Shown one piece after another: positions 14,060-20,682 of a DNA stretch of 30,408 nt. The DNA is taken from NCBI GenBank assembly GCA_903824155.1, contig CAIJVL010000018.1, forward strand, positions 1 to 30,408, written 5' to 3'. A model generated the notes under the pieces. That model saw only the letters and a list, made by a program, of their open reading frames with translations. It had not been told where the DNA came from and did not search any database. Source of the DNA: Candidatus Adlerbacteria bacterium. Its GTDB lineage: Bacteria > Patescibacteriota > Minisyncoccia > Phycocordibacterales > SBAW01. The position numbers were made by a program, and so were the translations under genes. Position 1 is the stretch's first letter; each line of letters opens with the position of its first letter.

Positions 14060-15244
14060 ATGGCCCAGATACAAAAAGTGATCGAGCAACTGGGATACAC
14101 CGCCAACGAGGCCAAGGTGTATATCTGCGCGCTGGGGCTTGGCGAGTGCCATGTCTCAGACATTGCGGTAAAGCTTAAGATGCCGCTTAGCAGCGTACAG
14201 GCAATCGTCGACAAGCTGCACAAAAACGGTCTGATAAACTTTTACGTCAAAAACCGCTACAAATACTGGGTGGCCGAGAGTCCCGAAAAATTACTGACCC
14301 AGCTTCGCCAGCGCGAAGAAACCGTGCTGGCCGCAATGCCCGCCTTAACTGCGCTGCGGAAAAAAAGCGGGAAAATGCAAAAACCGGCAATAAAGATATT
14401 TACCGGCCGCGATGACATACAGTCGATATTCGATGACATTATCGATACCAAACATCACATGTTGGCGATCATTCCCGAGGATTCATTTATCGGCTTGTTT
14501 GAAGGCACCAGCATATTTGAAGACTTTACCTTGGCGCGCGTGCGCGGCAATCTCCGGATCCGCGTGCTGGCGCCGGATACTCCGCGAGGCCGGAAACTGG
14601 CCGAAGCAGGCAGCAAGGAGCTGCGCGACATGCGCTTTTTACCCCCGGAGGTCGGCATCGAAACCGCGAACTTTTTATATGCAGACAAAGTGGCACTTAT
14701 TATGTTCAACCAAAACCAGCCCACAGCCGTTCTTATCAAAGACCCGGGCATGTACGCGACTGAAGTGGCAGTGTTCGAAGAGCTCTGGGAGCGCAGCGGC
14801 TCGGGAGTGCAAGACGGTTCCTTGTTCTCGAAGCCAGGGCTGTTTAAGACGCTGGCCGACAGCTCGCCGCAGCCTCTCTTAATTACCGACGATAAGGCCG
14901 AGATCCAATATGTAAATGCCGCGTGGGAGAAGCAGTTTGGGTACTCACTCGAGGAAGTGCGCGGACGGAACCCGAACATGCTCCAGAGCGGTAAGACGCC
15001 GCGCGAAGTATACGAGAAGATGTGGGAGGCTCTGCGCGCGGACCAACATTTTCAAACAGACGAGATTATTGATAAAAAGAAGACTGGCGAGCTGTTTAAC
15101 CTGCTGACTACTGTCTTCCCTTTGCGATCGGGCAATCATCTTTTGTACGTGCAAGTGCTCGATGATATTACGCAACACAAGAGGGTCGAGGAGCTCCGAA
15201 ATACTTTTTTGAAAACGGCATCAAAAGCTGCTCCAAAAAAATAA
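14060..15244 (+). CDS. TrmB-type regulator with C-terminal PAS domain
   Basis: 394 residues. Residues 1-75 form a TrmB/winged-helix DNA-binding domain (LGYTANEAKVYICALGLGE, then a recognition helix in PLSSVQAIVDKLHKNGLI). About 75-110 is a coiled-coil linker, 110-260 a phospholipase-D-like TrmB middle region (KIFTGRDDIQSIFDDII) that in relatives binds sugars or acts in dimerisation. Residues 270-380 are a PAS domain (LITDDKAEIQYVNAAWEKQF, then GYSLEEVRGRNPNMLQSG) with the flavin/haem-type PAC end TTVFPLRSGNHLLYVQVLDDIT. The fusion suggests regulation by a small ligand, light or redox. No target operator can be named. It starts 44 bp after the transporter gene and is followed by hairpin element A. 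Confidence 0.88.
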   Translation: MAQIQKVIEQLGYTANEAKVYICALGLGECHVSDIAVKLKMPLSSVQAIVDKLHKNGLINFYVKNRYKYWVAESPEKLLTQLRQREETVLAAMPALTALRKKSGKMQKPAIKIFTGRDDIQSIFDDIIDTKHHMLAIIPEDSFIGLFEGTSIFEDFTLARVRGNLRIRVLAPDTPRGRKLAEAGSKELRDMRFLPPEVGIETANFLYADKVALIMFNQNQPTAVLIKDPGMYATEVAVFEELWERSGSGVQDGSLFSKPGLFKTLADSSPQPLLITDDKAEIQYVNAAWEKQFGYSLEEVRGRNPNMLQSGKTPREVYEKMWEALRADQHFQTDEIIDKKKTGELFNLLTTVFPLRSGNHLLYVQVLDDITQHKRVEELRNTFLKTASKAAPKK

Positions 15245-15250
15245 ACATGG

Positions 15251-15334
15251 CAGAGCAACAGCTTTTTTGTTGTCGCCGAGGCGGCAAATAACCCACTACA
15301 TGAAAGGTTATTTTTGTATGTGCATAACTTTTTC
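15251..15334 (+). terminator. hairpin element A (shared double terminator)
   Basis: After the TrmB-PAS stop lie CAACA/TGTTG (15256-15260 with 15268-15272), GCCG/CGGC (15275-15285) and ATAACC/GGTTAT (15288-15293 with 15306-15311) followed by TTTTG. The tail 15306-15334 is identical except for one base to 18315-18343 of element B. GTTAT can pair either with the upstream ATAAC or with the ATAAC at 15323-15327 followed by TTTTT, so two alternative terminators share one strand. Confidence 0.65.
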
Positions 15335-15419
15335 ATGCAGATAATGGCTTTTTCCGTTTCTGTACGAAGATCAATACAGATGCACAGGGCATCAGTATTA
15401 ATAGGTAATAGCTAATTTT

Positions 15420-16094
15420 ATGAAAAATAATAATGTTGAGTCTCGGTTGGTAGTATTTTCTTCAGCAGTCGTATTTTGCGCTGCCCTTTTGGCAGTCATA
15501 TTGGTGCTTCCGCAGTTTGCCAAGGCGGACACTTTGAGCCGCCAGCTGCAGGTGGGCATGAGCGGCAGCGATGTCTCGGCACTGCAGACCTTTTTGGCCC
15601 AGGATAACACTATTTATCCGCAGGGCCTGGTGACCGGTTACTTCGGCACTCTCACCAAGGCAGCCGTATCCAATTGGCAAAGCCGCAATGGCATTGCCTC
15701 GGTAGGCCGCGTGGGCCCCATAACGCTCGTCGCGATGAACGCGCAAATGGGAGGTGGAAGTACGGTAGCTCTTGCGGAGGGCGCAGGCAAGGTAACCCGT
15801 GTGGACGTTCCTCAGCCAATACTTAGCAACCTCGCGGTTACGACCACCTCAAACTCGGCGACCGTTACATGGACTTCGAACGTGCCTGGTACCGCCAAGG
15901 TTTGGTACAGCACTAACCCATCGTTCAACTACAACACCGCCCCGAGCGCCACAACAGCGGGCTTTACGACTTCTGAAAACGTCGTCATAAGCAACTTGCA
16001 GGGCAACACGACGTACTACTACGCCGTAGAGTCGCTCGATGCACAAGGCAACTTTAGTTGGTCGCAAGTCGGCAACTCGTTTAAGACCCAATAG
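15420..16094 (+). CDS. secreted protein with peptidoglycan-binding and fibronectin-like domains
   Basis: 224 residues. A basic N-terminus and hydrophobic segment (about 10-34) ending in FAKA|DT form a signal peptide. Residues 38-105 are a PG_binding_1 domain (QLQVGMSGSDVSALQTFL, then GYFGTLTKAAVSNWQ and GRVGPITLVAMN). Residues 130-224 form a fibronectin-III or purple-acid-phosphatase-N-like domain (SNLAVTTTSNSATVTWTSNV ... LQGNTTYYYAVESLDAQGN). Such pairs are common in surface proteins of this group and anchor to the cell wall through the first domain. The gene lies between element A and a long hairpin, so it is probably its own transcription unit. The large protein at 27067-30330 has the same domain pair. 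Partner or ligand unknown. Confidence 0.88.
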   Translation: MKNNNVESRLVVFSSAVVFCAALLAVILVLPQFAKADTLSRQLQVGMSGSDVSALQTFLAQDNTIYPQGLVTGYFGTLTKAAVSNWQSRNGIASVGRVGPITLVAMNAQMGGGSTVALAEGAGKVTRVDVPQPILSNLAVTTTSNSATVTWTSNVPGTAKVWYSTNPSFNYNTAPSATTAGFTTSENVVISNLQGNTTYYYAVESLDAQGNFSWSQVGNSFKTQ

Positions 16095-16103
16095 TCAAAG
16101 TTG

Positions 16104-16155
16104 GTGCAAATTAAAAACTCTACTTCTTATCAGGGGTGGAGTTTTTAATTTGCAT
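16104..16155. terminator. long hairpin, probable bidirectional terminator
   Basis: GCAAATTAAAAACTC (16106-16120) pairs perfectly with 16139-16153, and T-G, A-T and C-G pairs extend the stem inward to 16123/16136; T16105-A16154 extends it outward. The loop is about 12 nt. The T-run lies in the right arm, so termination would occur inside the stem. It ends the 15420-16094 transcript. Confidence 0.7.
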
Positions 16156-16184
16156 GCACAGGTGTTGATTGTGGGTCTTTCGTC

Positions 16185-16210
16185 TCACGTAATCTTCATT
16201 ACGTACGTGA
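16185..16210. repeat. inverted repeat upstream of the 658-residue secreted protein
   Basis: ACGTAAT (16187-16193) and ATTACGT (16198-16204) are perfect arms around CTTC; TCACGT (16185-16190) and ACGTGA (16205-16210) give a second, alternative dyad. It lies about 60 bp before the next start codon, a place where an operator could act, or it may be a weak terminator (TTTTAT follows). Confidence 0.4.
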
Positions 16211-16267
16211 TTTTATAACATTAGTTTCAGGTTGTTTATTAGTTAAGTGTATTATTAATTATTTTTT

Positions 16268-18244
16268 ATGAATACAAAGAAACTTCTCAGTATCATGGGT
16301 ATTGCTGCGGCCCTATCGGTCTTTGCAGCAACTCTGGCTCAAGCAGACGTTTTGCCTGTCGTTGCAACCGTTATCCAAAACGGAAGTAACGCCGCCATTA
16401 CCAACGCGCCCATTGGCACCGGCGTCCATGACGTGGCCACAGTTGCCAGCACTACTGCTGCCACTCCTACCGGTACGGTCAGCTTTAACGTCTACAACAA
16501 TACTTCGTGCTCGGGCACCTCCACCGTGCAATCCGGCGTTGCACTTGTCGGCGGTATAGCTCAGTCGGGCACTACGACCGTGCCTACTACCGGCCTGTCA
16601 TATCTCGTTAGTTACAACGGCGACAGCAACAACATTGCTGCAACCGGCACGTGCGAGGCACTTGTAGTTACCGCCCCAAATTCATCAATAAATACGACGC
16701 TTTCAACCTCTACCACTGTGCTTTCGGGCACGTTCGTTTCTGACAATGCGACGCTCTCAAACATAACCGCGAACGCAAGCGGTACGGTTGCATACGCCAT
16801 CTATACCGACAACGAATGTACAGTGCTTAGCCAGAGCGCAGGTACCGTAACAGTTACCAATGGCTTGGTCCCCAGCTCAAACAACATATTGTTTACTACC
16901 GGCAATTATTGGTGGCAGGCGGTTTATTCAGGCGACACTAATAACGCTCCCGCAACCAGTACCTGCGGCTCCGAGCAACTTAACGTGGTTGCGACCTCGA
17001 CAACTCTAGGCAATATCGTTGTCGACGAAGTAACGAATCCTTCGGGAGACCCTGCCAGCTTCCAGTTCACAACCACGGGCAGCGGCTATGCAGGCTTCAG
17101 CTTGGCTGATCAGACTGCGCCCAACAATCAAACGCTTCAGCCGGGCACCTACACTATTTCCCAGTCACCGCTTGCCGGCTGGACACTTAGTTCTGCCCTT
17201 TGCTCGGTCAATGGAAGCACGGGCGGCACCTATGCACCGGGCAGCGCTCTTACGCTGACGCCGGGCGGCACCATCAACTGCACCTTTACCGACACAAAAC
17301 AGGCAACCACATCGGGAGCGGGCACTATCAGCGGCATAGTGTTCAACGATCAAAATAAAAATGACGTCAAAGATGCTAGTGAGCCCGGGCTCTCCGGTTG
17401 GACCGTGTGGCTCCATCAGGGTGCGGGCAAATACAATGCCCCCATTGTCGCTACATCGACCACTGATGGCAGCGGGAACTATTCCTTCACCAATCTCGGT
17501 CTCGGCTCATATTTTGTCGAAGAACAAGAGCAGACTGGCTGGACGCAAACGAGCAGTGACACGGGGGTAGCACTCACTTCAGGCAACCCCGGCGCAACGG
17601 TCAACTTTGCCAACGTTATGAAAGGACACGGTTCTACCACGCCGGTTATCACGCCGGGAACTATCAGCGGCATAGTGTTCAACGATCAAAATAAAAACGA
17701 TATGAAGGACGCGAGCGAGCCGGGGCTCTCCGGTTGGACCGTGTGGCTGCATAAGGGCGGCTCCAACTATCCGTACAACGCTCCTATTGTCGCTACCACA
17801 ACGACCGACGCCAGCGGCAACTACTCATTTGGAAACCTTGTGTTTGGTAATTACTTCGTCGAGGAACAGGAACAGGCTGGTTGGACTCAAACAAGCAGCG
17901 ACTCGAAAGTTGGACTTAACGCCTCTCATACGTCGGGGGTAGTTAACTTCGCAAATGTCATGAAAGACAGCGGCAGTACCGGCAGCGGCGGTATGCATGA
18001 CAGCGGCAAAGGAAACAACAACCAGGCGCCGGCGACTTCTACTGACCAAGGACACGGACACTCAAGTGGCAGCACTGACAACACGAGCAACACCATAAAT
18101 ATCAGCGCAGATACTGGCGCAGGCTCCAATGCCAGCCACGCCGACACTCATCAAAGCGACTCATCACCGCGTGCTACCGATGGATCGCACGGCAGCGGAG
18201 GGCATGATGGAAACAATGGAGGGCACGGAAGAGGCAACCATTAA
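16268..18244 (+). CDS. secreted multi-domain surface protein with tandem SdrD_B-like domains
   Basis: 658 residues. Signal peptide 1-26 ends in ATLAQA. Two Ig-like (Big_3-type) domains follow (about 30-140 and 142-248; each with a Cys pair and a YNGDSNN or YSGDTNN turn), then a prealbumin-like domain (about 250-345, LQPGTYTISQSPLAGWTL) and two SdrD/Cna-B-like domains (about 350-450 and 463-566) starting GTISGIVFNDQNKNDVKDAS, whose Asn/Asp-rich loops may bind calcium. The last 90 residues are disordered and rich in Gly, Ser, Asn and His (GHDGNNGGHGRGNH end). There is no sortase motif and no C-terminal membrane helix, so attachment may be by the His/Gly tail or it may be released. No SD precedes the ATG. 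An adhesion or spacer role is inferred. Confidence 0.85.
   Translation: MNTKKLLSIMGIAAALSVFAATLAQADVLPVVATVIQNGSNAAITNAPIGTGVHDVATVASTTAATPTGTVSFNVYNNTSCSGTSTVQSGVALVGGIAQSGTTTVPTTGLSYLVSYNGDSNNIAATGTCEALVVTAPNSSINTTLSTSTTVLSGTFVSDNATLSNITANASGTVAYAIYTDNECTVLSQSAGTVTVTNGLVPSSNNILFTTGNYWWQAVYSGDTNNAPATSTCGSEQLNVVATSTTLGNIVVDEVTNPSGDPASFQFTTTGSGYAGFSLADQTAPNNQTLQPGTYTISQSPLAGWTLSSALCSVNGSTGGTYAPGSALTLTPGGTINCTFTDTKQATTSGAGTISGIVFNDQNKNDVKDASEPGLSGWTVWLHQGAGKYNAPIVATSTTDGSGNYSFTNLGLGSYFVEEQEQTGWTQTSSDTGVALTSGNPGATVNFANVMKGHGSTTPVITPGTISGIVFNDQNKNDMKDASEPGLSGWTVWLHKGGSNYPYNAPIVATTTTDASGNYSFGNLVFGNYFVEEQEQAGWTQTSSDSKVGLNASHTSGVVNFANVMKDSGSTGSGGMHDSGKGNNNQAPATSTDQGHGHSSGSTDNTSNTINISADTGAGSNASHADTHQSDSSPRATDGSHGSGGHDGNNGGHGRGNH
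17324..17902 (+). repeat. tandem SdrD_B-coding DNA repeat
   Basis: The stretch beginning ACTATCAGCGGCATAGTG at 17324 returns at 17660, with the first 38 bases identical, and continues with strong DNA identity (including CTCTCCGGTTGGACCG) for about 240 bp. The second copy has a two-codon insertion (YPYN against YN). High DNA as well as protein identity suggests a recent duplication or gene conversion. Confidence 0.8.
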
Positions 18245-18262
18245 TAACTAGTAGTGGCGTAT

Positions 18263-18343
18263 GACAACAACATATTTCTTGTTGTCAGCAATAAAAATAA
18301 CCCTGCAACCACAGGGTTATTTTTGTGTGTGCATAACTTTTTC
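18263..18343 (+). terminator. hairpin element B (shared double terminator)
   Basis: GACAACAA (18263-18270) pairs with TTGTTGTC (18279-18286); AAAATAACCCTG (18294-18305) pairs perfectly over 12 bp with CAGGGTTATTTT (18312-18323), followed by a T-rich run. The tail 18315-18343 matches element A with one base change, and again GTTAT can pair alternatively with ATAAC at 18333-18337 before TTTTT. It ends the 658-residue gene. Confidence 0.75.
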
Positions 18344-18749
18344 TGTATCCCAATGATTTTTTTCAAAGTCGGGAGAAAATGATAGTAGATTGATCCCATT
18401 AGAAAACAGTCCTTGCAAACTATTAGGTCCAAAAAATACGCGGATGTTATCCGCCAAACAGGACCACCATAAAGCACAAAGGATTTGTTTTCTTTAGGAA
18501 CAATCAGGGCGCAAAAAGCCCCGCCATTGTGCGGGACTTTTTGCATGCGTGGCCACTCAGCTACAGCAATTTTGTTGTTATCCCTGCGGCTAAAAAATCA
18601 ATAGCCGCAACGCGCTTGTGCCAAGTGTATAACTTCCTTCGAAAACATATGCATATTTCATACCTAGCTTCGATAATGAATAAGTCGAGGGCAGGAGCGA
18701 ACCCGGGATCCGCTCCAATTTTATCAGGACGCTAACTATAAAAAATTAT
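18344..18749 (+). other. gene-free region with RNA-like structure
   Basis: No convincing protein gene lies here. Between the two terminators (18294-18323 and 18511-18544) there is a nested hairpin: GGTCC (18425-18429) with GGACC (18460-18464), enclosing GCGGAT (18439-18444) with ATCCGC (18448-18453). Further on are TGCGGCTA/TAGCCGCA (18585-18592 with 18602-18609), a perfect ATATGCATAT, and a GGAGCG/CGCTCC pair near 18694-18716. A small structured RNA ending at 18544 is possible but no known RNA family is recognised and no clear promoter is seen. Confidence 0.35.
18511..18544. terminator. bidirectional terminator with arms like 8267-8297
   Basis: GCAAAAAGCCCCGC (18511-18524) pairs with GCGGGACTTTTTGC (18531-18544) with one mismatch and a six-base loop. 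On the reverse strand the arms are the same AAAAAGTCCCGC and GCGGGGCTTTTT as at 8267, so this is an inverted copy of one terminator type. Confidence 0.8.
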
Positions 18750-18935
18750 ATGAACTGGACAAATTGGACGAACGCAGTGCTCGGTCTCGTACTCATCGGC
18801 ATGGCTTTCTATGGATCGGCAGATACGACCTATGCATGGGCATTTGGGATATTGGGCGCTGTTATAGCGGTAGTCGGCCTTTGGGGAGGTGCGGCGCAAC
18901 AGCAGGAGGCGGGAGGAGTGCTAAAGCACGCCTAG
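18750..18935 (+). CDS. SPW-repeat-like two-TM small membrane protein
   Basis: 61 residues. The N-terminus MNWTNWTNAVLGLVLIGMAF resembles the SPW repeat (WxxWxNxxLGLxL), usually found in one to four copies in small membrane proteins of unknown function. Two membrane segments (about 8-22 and 30-46) are followed by a short polar tail (AAQQQEAGGVLKHA). It is the first gene of a plus-strand run of closely spaced small genes reaching 22185 or 22732. No SD is visible in the A/T-rich 20 bp before the ATG. Family similarity is judged by eye and is moderate. Confidence 0.65.
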   Translation: MNWTNWTNAVLGLVLIGMAFYGSADTTYAWAFGILGAVIAVVGLWGGAAQQQEAGGVLKHA

Positions 18936-19005
18936 CCGCTTGCGAGAGGGACCCTGTTCTCGGCAGGGCCCGGTATCGCACTTTAAAAACTCATCAATAA
19001 AATAT

Positions 19006-19104
19006 ATGGAAAACGAAAAATGTCCTAAGTGCAGCCACGAAGTTCATGAGGGTAAAAAGTGCGCTTCGTGCGATTGCGGCACAGAAACAGAAAAAGAAGA
19101 TTAA
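19006..19104 (+). CDS. 32-residue zinc-ribbon-like microprotein
   Basis: A short reading frame encoding MENEKCPKCSHEVHEGKKCA, then SCDCGTETEKED. It has CPKC, 9 residues, then CASCDC, the spacing of a minimal zinc ribbon, with acidic ends. It lies 70 bp after the SPW-like gene and 2 bp before the Hsp20 start, so it is probably read as part of the operon. The dense Cys pattern and the tight junction argue that it is real although it is below usual annotation limits. It could be a zinc-binding partner of Hsp20 or a redox-sensitive peptide; this is only suggested by position. Confidence 0.6.
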   Translation: MENEKCPKCSHEVHEGKKCASCDCGTETEKED

Positions 19105-19106
19105 CA

Positions 19107-19541
19107 ATGCGGTCACCCAATAAAAATATGGAACTCATTCAATGGAAGCCATTTAACGATCTTGACCGCCTGGTGCAGGACTTCCCCGGCCCCCTGCGCA
19201 AATTCGGCACTGATTTGTCGGTAGACCTATATGAAGAGGGCGGAAACTTGGTTGCAAAAATGAACCTGCCCGGCGTTGAAGCTACCGACCTTGAAATTAT
19301 CGTCGACGGCGACTCGCTCACGATATCGGGCGATCGCTTCGAGGAAGAGGAAACAGACGAAAAAGACTACTACAGCAAAGAGATCCGCCGGGGTTCCTTT
19401 TCGCGCATGGTGCCTTTGCCCAAGTCGGTCAATGCCGACGGGACTGAAGCAGCTTACAAAGATGGCGTATTAACCGTCACTATGCCGGTCGAAAAGGATC
19501 AGGAGGAAAAGGGAGTCAAAGTACCCGTTAAGAAAACCTAA
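19107..19541 (+). CDS. hsp20: small heat shock protein Hsp20
   Basis: 144 residues from ATG 19107 (137 from ATG 19128). The alpha-crystallin domain covers about 40-130: VDLYEEGGNLVAKMNLPGVE at its start, the TISGDR strand, an acidic EEEETDEKDY loop, RRGSFSRMVPLPKSV and AAYKDGVLTVTMP at its end. The C-terminal VKV forms the I/V-x-I/V anchor motif used in oligomer assembly. The N-terminal arm is short (MELIQWKPFNDLDRLVQDF). It holds unfolded proteins for later refolding and needs no ATP. It lies 2 bp after the zinc microprotein and 4 bp before the next small gene. I chose 19107 because it leaves the tight junction, but there is no SD to decide. Confidence 0.93.
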   Translation: MRSPNKNMELIQWKPFNDLDRLVQDFPGPLRKFGTDLSVDLYEEGGNLVAKMNLPGVEATDLEIIVDGDSLTISGDRFEEEETDEKDYYSKEIRRGSFSRMVPLPKSVNADGTEAAYKDGVLTVTMPVEKDQEEKGVKVPVKKT

Positions 19542-19545
19542 TAGT

Positions 19546-19710
19546 ATGAACAACAAAAAACCAACCTCGATCCCCTACCACCCCAAAAAGCACTTAGCCT
19601 CGGAGCATAACGTCGTTCCGAGGCTTGAGGGGATAGTTAAAAATAAGGGCATAAAGTCCCTCCGCAAACCAAAAAAGTACGCAGTTAAAAACCTAAGTGT
19701 TACCTTATGA
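19546..19710 (+). CDS. 54-residue basic protein of unknown function
   Basis: The frame starts 4 bp after the hsp20 stop and its TGA overlaps the next ATG (ATGA at 19707-19710), which strongly suggests translational coupling and a real gene. The product is Lys-rich (for example KNKGIKSLRKPKKYAVKN), has no membrane segment and no known motif; nucleic-acid or membrane-surface binding is possible. The coding DNA also contains two nested perfect inverted repeats (19570-19576 with 19628-19634; 19596-19604 with 19617-19625), so an RNA structure may matter in addition to or instead of the peptide. Confidence 0.5.
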   Translation: MNNKKPTSIPYHPKKHLASEHNVVPRLEGIVKNKGIKSLRKPKKYAVKNLSVTL

Positions 19711-19934
19711 CTAACATACGCATACAGAGCACGAACAGCATAGTTAACCACTTTTTTTGGGTATTGCTTACTCAGGGCGTTCTGGCGATATTCATCGCAA
19801 TCATCGTCCTTGCCTATCCGCCTTTTATTATTCCGCTCGTCTCTGCGATGTTCCTGTGGCAGGGGCTAACCGCACTATTCCTTGCAGTACGCGTTCGAAG
19901 ATTCCGGAAAGAAGCGCCGGAACTATTCGCTTAA
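19707..19934 (+). CDS. two-TM small membrane protein
   Basis: 75 residues with two membrane segments (about 15-38: FFWVLLTQGVLAIFIAIIVL, and 41-62: IIPLVSAMFLWQGLTALFLA) and a basic C-terminus (VRVRRFRKEAPELFA). The pattern recalls single-repeat fragments of HdeD/DUF308 acid-resistance membrane proteins, but similarity is low. Its ATG lies in the ATGA overlap with the preceding 54-residue gene, and the ABC ATPase starts 13 bp after it. It could be a small membrane partner of that ATPase, which lacks any ordinary permease nearby. Confidence 0.65.
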   Translation: MTNIRIQSTNSIVNHFFWVLLTQGVLAIFIAIIVLAYPPFIIPLVSAMFLWQGLTALFLAVRVRRFRKEAPELFA

Positions 19935-19947
19935 CACCTTAACTGCT

Positions 19948-20658
19948 ATGATCAGCCTTAAAAATATAGACAAGACCTATGTGAGCGGTAGCGTTGAGAC
20001 GCCCGCATTGCGCGGCATATCTCTTGAAATACAAGAAGGCGAATTCGTAGCGATCATCGGGCCTTCGGGGTCCGGCAAATCGACCCTGATGAACATCATC
20101 GGCATGCTCGACACCCCTACCGCCGGCATCTATGTCTTTGACGGGCAGGATGTCTCCACCCTTTCCGACGATGAGCTTGCCACTATCCGCAGCCATAAGA
20201 TCGGCTTTGTGTTCCAGTCGTTCAACCTATTGCCCCGCACCAACGTCGAGCGAAATGTGGTCTTGCCGCTGGTCTATAGCGAAGAGCCGGATGCCTTGCG
20301 CAATGGCACTGTGCATACCGCGCTCATCGCCGCCGGACTTCCCGAAGACCAATGGGGAAAGCTCTCAAATCAGCTTTCCGGCGGTCAGATGCAGCGCGTG
20401 GCGATTGCACGGGCGCTCGTCAATGACCCGCGCCTGATCCTGGCCGACGAACCGACCGGCAACCTGGATACCAAGACGAGCGAGGTCATTTTGCAGACAT
20501 TTGAGCGACTTAACCGGCAGGACCACCGCACGATCATACTCATTACGCACGAGCCCTATATCGCAGCGCGTGCCGACCGGATCATCCGGATGCAGGATGG
20601 TAAAATAGTAGAGGATAGTAAGACCCAAAAGTCTGTGAAGGCGGCACACTATGTATAA
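19948..20658 (+). CDS. MacB/LolD-type ABC transporter ATPase (orphan)
   Basis: 236 residues, complete nucleotide-binding domain. Walker A GPSGSGKST is at residues 38-46, the Q-loop in FVFQSFNLLP near 90, the signature LSGGQMQRVAIARAL near 145, Walker B LILADEPTG near 167 and the switch His in LITHEP near 203. The sequence class (LRGISLEIQEGEFVAIIGPS, NLDTKTSEVI) is that of MacB, LolD, FtsE-like ATPases which pair with FtsX-like permeases. No permease gene follows; the neighbours are a two-TM protein and a tyrosine-rich secreted protein. The ATG at 19948 is chosen because it begins the conserved MISLKNIDKTY start; an earlier frame would overlap the previous gene. Confidence 0.92.
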   Translation: MISLKNIDKTYVSGSVETPALRGISLEIQEGEFVAIIGPSGSGKSTLMNIIGMLDTPTAGIYVFDGQDVSTLSDDELATIRSHKIGFVFQSFNLLPRTNVERNVVLPLVYSEEPDALRNGTVHTALIAAGLPEDQWGKLSNQLSGGQMQRVAIARALVNDPRLILADEPTGNLDTKTSEVILQTFERLNRQDHRTIILITHEPYIAARADRIIRMQDGKIVEDSKTQKSVKAAHYV

Positions 20659-20682
20659 GATTATAAGAAACACATACTGCGT

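Noticed and set aside
15241..15336. Pseudogene shared between 15.3 and 18.3 kb
   Set aside because: The similarity is limited to hairpins and a T-rich tail at gene ends, which fits a terminator element better than coding remains.
18241..18546. Minus-strand ORF of about 100 codons across the region after the 658-residue gene
   Set aside because: It runs through two terminators and element B, and its similarity to another minus-strand frame at 15136-15336 comes from the shared terminator DNA, not from a protein family.
18529..18735. Plus-strand 68-codon ORF in the gene-free region
   Set aside because: It starts in the loop of a terminator, has no SD or -10 signal and no domain, and crosses several inverted repeats.
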